From Bagarius yarrelli (lineage: Eukaryota > Chordata > Actinopteri > Siluriformes > Sisoridae): a DNA stretch of 64,000 nucleotides. The notes below the pieces were generated by a model. It did no database searches, was not told the DNA's origin, and saw nothing but the letters and a program-made list of their open reading frames with translations. Shown here piece by piece: positions 37,601 through 45,724 of the stretch. The number at the start of each line of letters is the position of its first letter. Within the stretch, counting starts at the first letter, position 1. Position numbers and translations under genes: made by a program. The DNA is taken from positions 5,673,501 through 5,737,500 of the forward strand of contig VCAZ01000005.1 in NCBI GenBank assembly GCA_005784505.1, given 5' to 3'.

Positions 37601-40600
37601 CATGGTGCACTGTCTGTCACTGTTTCTTCTTACTGCTCTGCTGATCTCGAATACCTGATCATTAAATGCAGACCCTTTTATTTACCACGTGAGTTCACAT
37701 GTCTTGTGGTGATAGCAGTGTATGTCCCCACAGATGCAAAGGCTAGCACAGCTAAGGAAGAACTAAGCTCTGCTATCAACAAGCTGCAGACAGTGCAACC
37801 TGATGGAGCCTTCGTCGTCGCTGGGGATTTCAATCACTGAAATCTAAGATGTGTTTTGCTAAAATTCCAACAAAACGTCTCCTGTTTCACTAGGGGACAA
37901 AAAACTCTAGATCATGTATACACAAGTGTGGCCGATGCTTACAGAGTCACACCTCTCCCCCACCTCGGACAATCAGACCATCTTTCATTGTTCCTGCTGC
38001 CCAAGTACTGTCCAGTCATTAAAAGTGTGAAACCCACAATCAGGACTGTTAAAGTTTGGATGGATGGGGCTGACGCTGCTCTCCAACAGCAGTTCACACA
38101 TACAGACTGGAGTGAATTTGCTGCACAGGCCACTACAGATACAGTCACCAATATCAACACTTACACCACTGCTGTCCTTGATTACATCAATAAGTTTGTG
38201 GATTTGGTGACTACAAATAAGAACATCAAAGTGTTCCCCAATCAGAAGCCCTGGATGAACCGTGAGGTCCGTCCCCTGCTCAAAGCACGCAACACCGCCT
38301 TCAGGTCTGGAGACCGGGAGGCCTACAACGTCGCCAGAGCTGATCTGAGGAGGGGAATCTACAGCGAGAGAGCACAGCGAACGACGAACTAAAGAAAACA
38401 AACAAATCAGCAACTTACGGTACGTAAAATGGCAAACTTTCACCTTGTTCAGTGTGTAGAGTGCAGGATGTTTAGAGAGTCTTCTCATTAGCCATTAGCG
38501 ATAATTTTATTTGTGATAAATATTTGCTAGTTAGCACTTTGGCAGAGAAGATCCTAGTCTTAGAGGAGCGCATCCAGACTTTAGAGAGGGTTAGCAAGGA
38601 AGCGATTAGCTCTCCCGCAGCGGTGAGTCTGGATGCTACAGGCGTAGCTAGCCTGCCCCCGACTCCGGCATCAGAGCCCTCACAGCAGGGCGAATGGGTG
38701 ACGACTCGGTGGAATACTCGCGCAGCCAAAGCTACGGCTAAGGCTTTGGCTAAGGCTAAAGCTAACCCACCGGAGCACGCCACTACGCTCCACGTGCCCA
38801 ATAGAGCTGCCCTCCTCAGTGAAGCACCCACTGAGAAACCTGAAGGTACTCTGGTTACTGGAGATTCCATAGTGAGGCACGTGAAATTAGCTAGGCCTTT
38901 AGGGGCGCCAGCGGCAGTAGTTAGATGTTTGCCAGGAGCCAGAGCACCGGACATAGCAGATAATCTTAGGGCTGTAGGCCAGCATAGATTTTCATAGAGG
39001 TGCTTAAATTAGCGAAGGCAATGTCCGATGTCGTAGTATGCTCTGGCCCCATACCAATGCGACATGGTGACATAGCTTACAGCAGGTTATGGTCACTGAA
39101 CTGCTGGATGTCCAGGTGGTGCTCTGAAAACAGTGTGGGCTACATGGACAATTGGAAAACTTTTGAGGGCAAAGCTGGCCTGTTAGGACGGGACGGTGTC
39201 CATCCCACCCGGAAAGGAGCCGCTCTCCTTTCTTGTAACATACCTTATAGTCTTAGAATAGGACTAGTTAATCGTTGACTACCCAGAGCCCAGGCCAAAC
39301 AGCAGACCAATAGGCTAATCCGACTGTCTGCTAGCTGCACAGAGTCGTCACTCAGGGTCCATAATATTGAGACTGTGTCTGTTCCCCGAGCTAAACAATA
39401 TAAATATAGAAAAACCCCAAAAGTTTGCTTTAGTAATTTAATTAATATAGATATTCGTAACTCAGAGAATACTGAACACACAGCCTGCACCTCTGATCTG
39501 AAGCTAGGATTGTTAAACATTAGATCTCTTACTTCTAAAGCGCTTATGGTTAATGAAATGATCTCAGATCTGGATTTTGACATTTTATGTTTAACAGAAA
39601 CATGGACTAAACCAGATGAGTATGTAGCATTAAATGAAGCTAGCCCTCCAGCGTTGCAGTTATTTACAATAATAATCTAACTATCATACAGAAACATGGA
39701 TGAAATTTTAATTCATTCGAAGCTCTCTACAGTAACCTTAAATCTGCAGAGATAAATAATAAGCAGAGTCAGTCGATCTCTCTAGTTCTTATTTACAGAC
39801 CCCCAGGACCGTACTACGAATTTCTTAGTGAATTTGCAGATTTTCTGTCTAACCTGGTTGTCTCCGCCGATAAAGCGTTAATTGCTGGAGACTTTAATAT
39901 TCATTTTGAAAACTCAGACGACCCGCTGAGAACAGCATTTATGTCTCTACTCGACTCAGTGGGAGTAAATCAGTGTGTAATGGGACCCACTCATAAAGCA
40001 GGTCACACGTTAGATTTAATACTATCTCTCGGAATAAGAATAAGTAATATAGTAACAACTCCTCAGTGCGAAATTATTTCTGATCACCATCTTATATCGT
40101 TTAAAATGCGTCATACTAATAGCGCACATGTAGCGCCGCGCTACCGCTTTAAACGTACACTTACATCAACTTCTGCTCAGAGCTTTATTAATTATCTTCC
40201 AGACTTGTCTTCTGTCATTGGATCGCCGTCTGATCCAACAGAACTCGAGCAGGCGACTGAATATATAGATGCCGCATTCCGCTCTACATTAGATAACGTG
40301 GCTCCAGTTAAAAGAAAAATAATTAAGGATAAGAAACTCGCTCGATGGAATAATGAACACACACACTCTTTAAAACAGAGCGCCCGTAAACTAGAACGTA
40401 AATGGCGCCAAACTAGATTGCTGGCTTTCCAGGCAGCATGGAAAGAGGGAATTCTAGCTTATAAAAAAGCTCTTAGTGTAACTAGATGTATCTTTCTAAC
40501 CTTATTGAAAATAATAAAAATAATCCTAGATTTCTATTTGACACCGTCGCAAAATTAACTAGGAATAAGACGACCTCAGAAACCTGCACCATAACTGCGT

Positions 40601-43600
40601 GCAGCAGTGAGGATTTCATGAACTTCTTTGATAATAAAATTGCAAACATTAGGCAGAAAATTCACGCTTTAAAACCCAGACCTTTCGAATGATTCTGGGT
40701 GAACAATTAACCGCATCAGATCAGAATTTAGAAAATTTCACTCCTCTGGAAGAGAAAAACCTAATCGCACTCATCTCTTCCACAAAACCATCAACTTGTG
40801 TGTTAGATCCTATACCAACACACTTTCTTAAGCAAATTGTACCGGCAGTATCAGAACCCCTGTTAAAAAAAATAGTTAACTCTTCTCTCAGCAGTGGGTA
40901 TGTTCCCAAATCTTTTAAATTAGCAGTTATTAAACCTTTAATTAAGAAACCTGAAACCTGACCTCGACCAAAATGATCTGTCAAACTACAGGCCGATATC
41001 TAACCTTCCGTTTATCTCTTAAATCCTAGAGAATGTAGTAGCGCAACAACTATGTTCATATTTACAAAGAAATAACATACACAAACTTTATCAATCAGGA
41101 TTCAGGCCTCACCACAGCACAGAGACGGCACTGGTCAAAGTAGCTAATGACCTCTTACTGGCATCCGACCAAGGCTGTGTCTCGTTGCTTATATTACTTG
41201 ACCTTAGTGCGGCTTTCGACACTATAGATCACGATATTCTTCTTCACAGATTAGAAAAATTAGTAGGAATTAAAGGAACAGCTCTTGCGTGGCTCAGGTC
41301 CTATTTAACCGATCGTTACCAGTTTGTAGATTTAAATGGTGATTATTCTGCGTGCTCCCTTGTAAAGTATGGTGTTCCACAGGGCTCGGTTTTAGGCCCA
41401 CTTCTTTTCTCTCTTTACATGCTGTCTCTGGGAAACATAACTCGTAAGCATGATATCAATTTCCACTGTTACGCTGATGACACACAGTTATACGTCTCAT
41501 CAAGGCCTGATGCGAAAGGCCAGTTTAATAATATTGAGCAATGTGTGAAGGAAGTAAGAGATTGGATGTTATGCAATTTCCTCTTGCTTAACGCTAGCAA
41601 GACGGAGGTTCTGGTTCTAGGACCACAGGTAGCTAAAAGTAAGCTTCCTGATCACACCTTAACCCTAGACAGTCTTTCTGTTTCACCGAGTGCAACAGTA
41701 AAAGATCTGGGTGTGATTTTAGACTCCAATCTCTCATTTGAAGCCCATGTCGACAATATTACCAGGATAGCGTTCTATCATCTCAGAAATATCGCTAAAA
41801 TAAGAAATATCTTGTCGCTTACTGATGCCGAAAAAATTAGTTCATGCGTTTATCACATCCAGGCTGGATTACTGTAACGCTTTACTGTCTGGATGTTCAA
41901 CTAGGTGCATTAATAAAACATCAGTTAGTCCAGAACGCAGCAGCGAGAGTCCTCACTAAAACTAAAAGGTACGAGCACATCACACCAGTCCTATCCACAC
42001 TGCATTGGCTCCCAGTGAGACACCGCATCGATTTTAAAATACTACTTTTAACTTATAAAGCTCTAAATGGTCTCGCACCGCAGAACTTAAGCGAACTTCT
42101 AGTGTCTTACGTTCCGTCACGCCTACTTCGATCAAAGGATGCAGGCTGCCTGTCAGTACCGCGCATTATAAAAAAAAAACTACAGCAGGGGGAGGGCAGA
42201 GCCTTTTCTCACAGAGCCCCAATGCTATGGAATAGCCTCCTTATGTATGTTCGGGAATCAGACACAGTCTCGGTGTTTAAGTCCAGGTTAAAAACATACT
42301 TATTTAATCAAGCATTTTGTATTTGATTCCCCTTAGATAAAGGAGCAGATCTGGGGGACTCATGGGTGTTGAGTATTATGGTGATCTGGTATGTTTAGAT
42401 GCTGTCTTCCCCTCTCTTATTGATCACGGTGTTGATGATGAGAGCGGCTGGTTGCTTAACATATCAGGGAGCCCTCATGTCTGTGTTTCCCTCTGGTTCT
42501 CCTTTTAGTTATGCTGACCTAGTTAGTCTTGCCGGAGTCCATCCTTGCACTCTACATTATTCACTTAATCAATCCAAACCGTGTAATTACATTGTCACTT
42601 AAAACCGTTTTCCTTCTTTTTGCCTTCCTTTCCCTCTCTCTCTTCTCTCTCTCTCTTTCTCTCTCTCTCACTGTTGAGTTACATACGCCACAACGGAGCT
42701 GCTCGTGATCCAGACCCCACCTCCGACCTGGTCCTGTGGGACCCTTCCCTGTGACCTGCCCAGCGGATGATGCATCACCAGGGTGATCTAGGACGACCCA
42801 CTTCGCCATAAAGACGTTCCGGCTGCTCGCTAAGGACTAATGATTATAGTTGTTTACACACACACACAATGTAACCTCATGATCCCTGCTACCTGTCTTT
42901 CACCCAAATGAAGATGGGTTCCCTGTTGAGTCTGGTTCCTCTCAAGGTTTCTTCCTATCTCATCTCAGGGAGTTTTTCCTTGCCACCGTCACCCCCGGCT
43001 TGCTCATCAGTGACAAACTGATTTCTGTTTCATTCTGTCTCATAATTTCTTCAATTGTAAAGCTGCTTTGTGACAATCACCATTGTAAAAAGCGCTATAC
43101 AAATAAAACTGAATTGAATTGAATCTTCAAAGCCAAACACAAATACAAACAGCAGATCGAGGAGCACTTCATCTCTGCTGACCCCCGACGCATGTGGCAG
43201 GGAATACAGGCTATTACTGACCGCAAACCACCCAACAGAACACGTCCAACCAGCTCTGCCTCACTCCCCGACAAGCTTAACCACTTCTATGCTCGCTTTG
43301 AAAAAGGGAATATAGAGCCTATGCTCAAAACAGAGCTGTCACCAGGTGAGCAGCCACTCTCGCTCTCCATCTCTGAAGAGTGTGCTACCCTGAGTAGGGT
43401 GAATGGTAGAAAGGCAGCTGGCCCTGATGGCATCCCTGGACGCGTACTCAGAGCATGCGCGCAGCAGTTGGCCGAGGTCTTCACGAACATCTTCAATCTG
43501 TCCTTGGCCCAGGAAATCGTCCCCACCTGCTTCAAGTCTGCTACCATTGTACCAGTGCCGAAGCAAAAGAACTGGGTGACTTTCATCCAGTCGTTATCGC

Positions 43601-45280
43601 AAAGTGCTTTGAAAGACTGGTCCTCAGCCACCTTAAAGCCTGTCTGCCACCCAGCCTGGACCCTCACCAATTTGCCTATTGCCCAAATAGGACTGAAGAT
43701 GCCATTTCCACAGTACTACTTTCTACCCTGACTCATTTGGACAACCCAAGCTTGTGTACGTAGTTTCAAGTTCCTAGGAATCCACATCTCTGAGGATCTC
43801 ACCTGGTCTCTGAATTCTTCTTTCCTGGTCACAAAGCCACAACAGCGCCTATATTTTCTGAGGAGACTCAAAAAGTCCCATCTCAGCAACAGGATACTGG
43901 AGAACTTTTACTGCAGTACCATCGAGAGCATCCTCACAAACTGCATCTCAGTATGGTACAGCAGCTGCACTGCTTCAGACCACACAGCCCTTCAGAGGGT
44001 GGTGAAAACGAATCATCGGCACTCAGCTACCCACCCTGGACAATATACACAAAAAACGCTGTCTGCAAAGGGCGAGAGGCATAATCAAAGATCCCTCTCA
44101 CCCCAACCACGGACTGTTCACTCTTCTCCCATCAGGCAGACGCTACCGATGCCTCAGAGCCGCACAAACAGACTGAAAAACAGCTTCTTTCCTGTGGCTG
44201 TTTCTGCACTGAACAGCTGATATACAGTATTATTACTACTGCACTGCCACTTCTGTACTTTGCACTACCTTATCATTATGCATCTTTGCACCACCTATAA
44301 CTATCTATTGTTACACCTCTATACTCTATCCATATACCTCTGTACATTATTTACCCCCACCTCTGTAACTATCAACCCCATACCCTATTTATTACACTGA
44401 TATTTACTGTCAATAAGCCACTTATGCACTTCTGGTTAGATGCTAACTGCATTTCATTGGCTCTGTACATGTACCTTGCACAATGACAATAAAGTTGAAT
44501 CTAATCTAATCTAATCAAACTGTACTGTTAAATTTTCTCTGTAGACTACTAATTGGTGAATGACTATTTTCTGGTAAGCTGATCTCTTACCTCTTGAACT
44601 TGTGCAAGCATACAGCTGGATGCTGGTCCTCCAGATACAGCCAGTAGCACCTAACAGAAAGCCACTCAGAAATTTATTAGGCCGGGTCTAAGCTATAGAT
44701 GATAACAATTAATTATTATTTATACTTGCCCTCTCTCCAGGAAAGATGACCCGATTCTTCCCCAGCATGGCACGGAATTTATGTATAAAGAATTCCTTGA
44801 AGCAATCCCTAAGAGAGGGTGAAAATGAAACACATAGGAACATACACCATTTAAACAAAGAACAAAAGTGGACTTTTTAACACATGGTGATATTTTATCA
44901 CATGGTGATTTTAGATCTTCTAATAAAATTTAAATGGAGTCAAGAAAATATTTGTTTTCTTTTGTAATGAAAGTCTAAGGCAGGAGGCATTAGGTGATAA
45001 GGTTTAAATGTAATAAACTGATTTTTGAACTATTTACCTACAAAAGGCATCTCCTACCCGGATGATGAGCACTGCAGTGCCCTCCTTACACTTCATGCAT
45101 TTCTTCGAAACTCTGGAATCAGAAAAGGTGTAACAAGCACTATATTAGCTATATATTATAATTCACATCGGCCTCAAATTGATAATCCGCTAAAATCTTA
45201 AACAGTTTATGTAAATATACTCACGCCGGCAGAGATTTTTGTTCTAGGATTTTGTCGTACTCTTCATCAACCTGACACAT
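19548..45280 (-). CDS. ctu2: Cytoplasmic tRNA 2-thiolation protein 2, complete gene (15 exons)
   Basis: Ctu2 (yeast Ncs2) pairs with Ctu1 to thiolate wobble U34 of the Lys, Glu and Gln tRNAs. Exons in transcript order are 45225-45280, 45038-45112, 44730-44808, 44591-44650, 32423-32483, 32233-32342, 31530-31801, 28861-28996, 27684-27815, 22963-23054, 22772-22881, 21195-21330, 20724-20790, 19712-19770 and 19548-19611. They total 1509 bases, 502 residues, against about 515 in human. Visible motifs are CMKC (24-27), CRDC (43-46), a PP-loop-like SGGPASS (76-82), [11 protein letters not shown] (250-260), CLLC (383-386), a cysteine-rich patch and CYSC (452-455). The start MCQV equals the human start and has A at -3. 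Introns 3 and 11 have GC donors. Intron 4 is 11.9 kb, mostly transposons. Confidence 0.97.
19712..19770 (-). CDS. ctu2: ctu2 exon 14
   Basis: It encodes [24 protein letters not shown] is conserved near the C-terminus of Ctu2. Acceptor TACAG, donor GTGAAT. Confidence 0.93.
20115..20705 (+). mobile_element. LINE 3' fragment (Rex1/CR1-like)
   Basis: It encodes [28 protein letters not shown] and then a SFKR.LKTHLF-like end, typical of the C-terminus of LINE ORF2. The 3' end reads TTCTGCTAAATGAAATG. It sits in ctu2 intron 13, antisense to ctu2. Confidence 0.75.
20724..20790 (-). CDS. ctu2: ctu2 exon 13 (CYSC)
   Basis: It encodes [20 protein letters not shown] and DM. CYSCR is the terminal conserved CxxC. 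I chose the acceptor CTCAG rather than the closer CTGCAG because only the former joins exon 12 in frame. Confidence 0.93.
20985..21115. repeat. Decayed tRNA-like SINE (family S3)
   Basis: It contains TTATACAACTGAGCAATTGG and GGTCCAACACCTTACCCACT, matching the better copy at 55980-56155. Confidence 0.6.
21195..21330 (-). CDS. ctu2: ctu2 exon 12 (cysteine-rich)
   Basis: It encodes [18 protein letters not shown] and [18 protein letters not shown], a variable cysteine-rich segment. Acceptor TATAG, donor GTGAGT. Confidence 0.93.
21970..22130. repeat. Decayed SINE S3 copy
   Basis: It contains TTTACATTTATC, CAGAGGCCCAGCAGAGGCAG and CCAACACCTTAACCACTCAG, matching 55980-56155. Confidence 0.6.
22130..22290 (+). 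repeat. SINE S2 copy
   Basis: It shares GGGTTTAATTCCCAGCATCA, TGGGCCCCTGAGCAAGGCCC and the end GGTGTCTGCCAATGCC with other S2 copies. Confidence 0.65.
22590..22765 (-). mobile_element. LINE family A 3'-UTR fragment beside ctu2 exon 11
   Basis: Reverse-oriented matches to the family-A 3' region (GAGTAAGCCAGAGGGATGCG, AAACTTCCTGAGGCAGGAAG). Its edge lies within about 10 bases of the GC donor of ctu2 intron 11. Confidence 0.5.
22772..22881 (-). CDS. ctu2: ctu2 exon 11 (CxxC; GC donor with GT 4 bases downstream)
   Basis: It encodes TSEKLHTAC, a serine run, and [14 protein letters not shown] with a CxxC. The reading frame and human homology (ALDVD..DSATAF) require a donor at CAG|GCAGGT, giving ALDIKADEATAF. 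A GT lies exactly 4 bases further, and its use would frameshift into a stop. Confidence 0.9.
22963..23054 (-). CDS. ctu2: ctu2 exon 10
   Basis: It encodes [19 protein letters not shown] and [11 protein letters not shown], the conserved FPSTVSTVYRTSEKL region. Acceptor GTTAG, donor GTACGA. Confidence 0.95.
23111..23157. repeat. Perfect 20-bp hairpin in ctu2 intron
   Basis: The arms 23111-23130 and 23138-23157 are exact reverse complements with a 7-base loop (ATGACCC). The flanking bases do not pair. Confidence 0.9.
23480..24640 (-). mobile_element. L2-like LINE fragment, minus strand
   Basis: Minus-strand remnants include [20 protein letters not shown] (24179-24364), an RT piece between 23876 and 24121 in a shifted frame, and further pieces to 23490. 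It carries many frameshifts and is related to the element split between 37003-38360 and 43121-44518. It lies in ctu2 intron 9. Confidence 0.75.
24655..24790 (-). mobile_element. LINE family A 3'-UTR fragment
   Basis: It matches A1 around 9070-9205 (CCCATCCTCATTTGGGTG, CACTGTGTGTAAGCAACT, GAACAGCTGAAACGTCTT) in the same orientation. Confidence 0.6.
24800..25960 (+). mobile_element. L2-like LINE fragment, plus strand
   Basis: It encodes [12 protein letters not shown] and [19 protein letters not shown] (24842-25162). At 25217-25345 it encodes an RT piece, [18 protein letters not shown] and [20 protein letters not shown]. The RT core between them is missing. This is a second, oppositely oriented fragment next to 23480-24640. 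Confidence 0.8.
26950..27460 (+). mobile_element. LINE 3' end (L2-like)
   Basis: A remnant of the ORF2 C-terminus ([20 protein letters not shown]) is followed by a 3' tail with TTTGCACTTG and TTTGGGATAAATAAAG, the usual end of fish L2 elements. Confidence 0.65.
27684..27815 (-). CDS. ctu2: ctu2 exon 9
   Basis: Forty-four whole codons with [30 protein letters not shown] and DTK, aligning with human GDVVVVRPMRD, AFYNRLFSVPSVF and DTK. Confidence 0.96.
28020..28180 (+). repeat. TCAC/CTCA tetranucleotide repeat
   Basis: CACTCACTCACTCACTCACC-type sequence in ctu2 intron 8, about 130 bases from exon 9's acceptor side. The serine- and threonine-rich frames here are artefacts. Confidence 0.85.
28861..28996 (-). 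CDS. ctu2: ctu2 exon 8 ([10 protein letters not shown])
   Basis: It encodes [20 protein letters not shown] and [20 protein letters not shown], the most conserved core of Ctu2. Acceptor TGTAG, donor GTGAGC. Confidence 0.96.
28997..29745. other. ctu2 intron 7, part without recognised element
   Basis: Short GA-rich and AT-rich low-complexity stretches (29225-29265, 29460-29660). No gene or known repeat identified. Confidence 0.4.
29750..30860. repeat. Unclassified repeat-like block with long minus-strand open frame
   Basis: GC-richer than its surroundings. A minus-strand frame of 238 codons (29993-30709) has no recognisable domain, and the plus strand also has a 95-codon frame. The region around 29840-29940 resembles end sequences of fish retroelements. 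I cannot assign a family and do not propose a host gene. Confidence 0.4.
30862..30893 (-). mobile_element. Single Tc1-type terminal repeat
   Basis: It reads AGCAGGGAATCAAATAATTT and ends CCTCACTGTA. It matches the right end of the Tc1 derivative at 17450-17479 and keeps the TA. No partner end was found. Confidence 0.65.
31285..31500. mobile_element. Nonautonomous DNA transposon fragment, family N1
   Basis: It contains TGTCACATGGACTACTTTGT, GGTGGTTACCTTG and GGGTGAACTATCACTTTAA, a widespread fish repeat probably of hAT type. A second copy lies at 57540-57745. Confidence 0.6.
31530..31801 (-). CDS. ctu2: ctu2 exon 7 (variable linker)
   Basis: The longest exon. It starts VFTLPESIL, passes through a poorly conserved Ser/Gln-rich linker, and ends [16 protein letters not shown], the conserved VKTLTAKEELLQTLR motif of the family. 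Acceptor CTCAG, donor GTAAGC. Confidence 0.95.
32233..32342 (-). CDS. ctu2: ctu2 exon 6
   Basis: It encodes [13 protein letters not shown] and [12 protein letters not shown]. The human equivalents are EGAACGQS and TGFPWHVVALEE. Acceptor TATAG, donor GTAACA. Confidence 0.95.
32423..32483 (-). CDS. ctu2: ctu2 exon 5
   Basis: It encodes [20 protein letters not shown], matching the human segment after SGGPSSSS. Acceptor TGCAG, donor GTGATT. Confidence 0.95.
32484..33010. other. ctu2 intron 4, left part
   Basis: Includes a decayed SINE S3 (about 32700-32775, TATACAACTGAGCAATCTTT and CCAACACCTTAACTATTGCA). The rest is unrecognised. Confidence 0.45.
33015..33770 (+). mobile_element. DIRS-type retrotransposon, 5'/gag fragment
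   Basis: It begins with the CGGTTCCCTTTCGCGCTTC-type end seen in fish DIRS elements. At 33572-33724 it encodes [18 protein letters not shown] and [17 protein letters not shown], which resemble the gag of these elements. The RT and RNase H parts are absent, and LINE A2 follows directly. Confidence 0.65.
33770..36332 (+). mobile_element. LINE family A, copy A2 (decayed)
   Basis: Same order as A3: ORF1 esterase end ([16 protein letters not shown], 33911-34192), endonuclease ([20 protein letters not shown], 34425-34757; [20 protein letters not shown], 34786-35298), RT remnants, and the end [12 protein letters not shown]. About a quarter of the RT, including the YADD region, is deleted near 35460. 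The 3' tail ends at 36332. Confidence 0.9.
36095..37002. repeat. Inverted duplication, about 270-bp arms
   Basis: Arms 36095-36360 and 36725-37002 are imperfect reverse complements. Each contains the LINE family-A 3' tail plus about 25 bases of adjacent DIRS sequence (GAACCGCCTTGGGACCTG). The roughly 365-base spacer is the DIRS recombinase fragment. Confidence 0.85.
36333..36727 (+). mobile_element. DIRS tyrosine recombinase C-terminal fragment
   Basis: A plus-strand reading with shifts gives [45 protein letters not shown] and RGMSIQDIC, typical of DIRS tyrosine recombinases. The usual His of the HxxR-type box is Tyr here (AYNTR). It has stops and frameshifts. Confidence 0.7.
37003..38360 (+). 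mobile_element. L2-like LINE (family B), 5' half, split by A3
   Basis: It encodes a basic N-terminus ([20 protein letters not shown]), then the endonuclease: [41 protein letters not shown] with a stop after it, and [16 protein letters not shown] through [20 protein letters not shown]. The frame runs into the insertion at LRRGI and resumes at 43127 as [15 protein letters not shown]. Fragments are frameshifted and inactive. Confidence 0.9.
38361..43120 (+). mobile_element. Complete LINE family A, copy A3 (CR1/L2 type with esterase ORF1)
   Basis: A 4.76-kb insertion with a 6-bp target duplication (GAATCT at 38355-38360 and 43121-43126). ORF1 (38524-39278, broken) has a coiled-coil-like start, [10 protein letters not shown] (GDS serine box) and GRDGVHPT (DxxH box). 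ORF2 is split by frameshifts. It has an endonuclease ([30 protein letters not shown]) and an RT ([36 protein letters not shown] intact at 41185-41877), then [19 protein letters not shown] and [10 protein letters not shown] (to 42326). The 3' UTR has a CT run and ends in a GAATT tail. Confidence 0.93.
43121..44518 (+). mobile_element. L2-like LINE (family B), 3' half
   Basis: It continues from the TSD with [15 protein letters not shown] and [20 protein letters not shown], then [20 protein letters not shown] and [13 protein letters not shown]. The catalytic RT core is deleted near 43750, where the text jumps to [20 protein letters not shown] sequence (frameshifted). The end of ORF2 is near 44220. 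The 3' tail 44449-44490 equals the SINE S1 tail, and the element ends in a TCTAA repeat. Confidence 0.9.
44591..44650 (-). CDS. ctu2: ctu2 exon 4 (PP-loop SGGPASS)
   Basis: Twenty whole codons: [20 protein letters not shown]. SGGxSS is the PP-loop-derived signature of this family. The Ctu2 version is thought to be catalytically inactive beside active Ctu1. An 11.9-kb intron follows. Confidence 0.96.
44730..44808 (-). CDS. ctu2: ctu2 exon 3 (GC donor)
   Basis: It encodes [20 protein letters not shown] and IFPGER, nearly identical to human. The only donor that preserves the protein is AGG|GCAAGT, a near-perfect GC-type 5' splice site. The nearest GT, 4 bases downstream of that junction, would break the frame. 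Confidence 0.93.
45038..45112 (-). CDS. ctu2: ctu2 exon 2 (first CxxC)
   Basis: It encodes [20 protein letters not shown] and DAFC, which contain the first CxxC and half of the second. Acceptor TCCAG, donor GTAAAT. Confidence 0.95.
45225..45280 (-). CDS. ctu2: ctu2 exon 1 (start)
   Basis: It encodes [18 protein letters not shown]. Human CTU2 also begins MCQV with an acidic segment. Donor GTGAGT. No in-frame upstream ATG is needed. Confidence 0.93.
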
Positions 45281-45646
45281 GATTAACAGTGGGGTATTTT
45301 TTTTTTTTTTAGCTCTAAAACGTATTAAAATCAGAAATACTAAAACAAATAATAAAGCAACTTAACAAGTAGCAAAAGTTAGTCACGCTGTCAACATTTC
45401 CGAGCTCTTTGATGACGCAGGTGTTATCGCTGGCGCCTTTTAATGACGTTAAAAACATGTCCGGTAGAGTGTTTTGCATTTTAAATTCTCCGTTTGCTTT
45501 TTACTTTGGTCTTGTGGATATAATTAACGTTGTTATTTAAATATGTCGTTTTAGGCGACCGTATACGAATGTCAACAGTTAATACGCTGCGATTATTTTT
45601 GACTAAAAGCGAGCGCGTCTATTGTTTGACAGAACGCTGATGCACA

Positions 45647-45665
45647 GCATTATGGGGAGCGTAGT
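45647..45665 (-). promoter_or_regulatory. ZNF143/STAF (SBS)-type site 1
   Basis: Plus-strand GCATTATGGGGAGCGTAGT matches the reverse complement of the published SBS consensus ACTACAAYTCCCAKMATGC at 16 of 19 positions. It points toward ctu2. Confidence 0.65.
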
Positions 45666-45705
45666 TTATTACAGCCGTTATGCTGTTAAGGTGGTTCTTG
45701 ACAAA

Positions 45706-45724
45706 ACTACAACACCCATGAGGC
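45706..45724 (+). promoter_or_regulatory. ZNF143/STAF (SBS)-type site 2
   Basis: ACTACAACACCCATGAGGC matches the SBS consensus at 16 of 19 positions and points toward rnf166, 40 bases from site 1. Confidence 0.65.

Noticed and set aside
41185..41877. Active reverse transcriptase gene
   Set aside because: YADD is intact, but the surrounding ORF2 has several frameshifts and stops, so A3 cannot encode a working protein.
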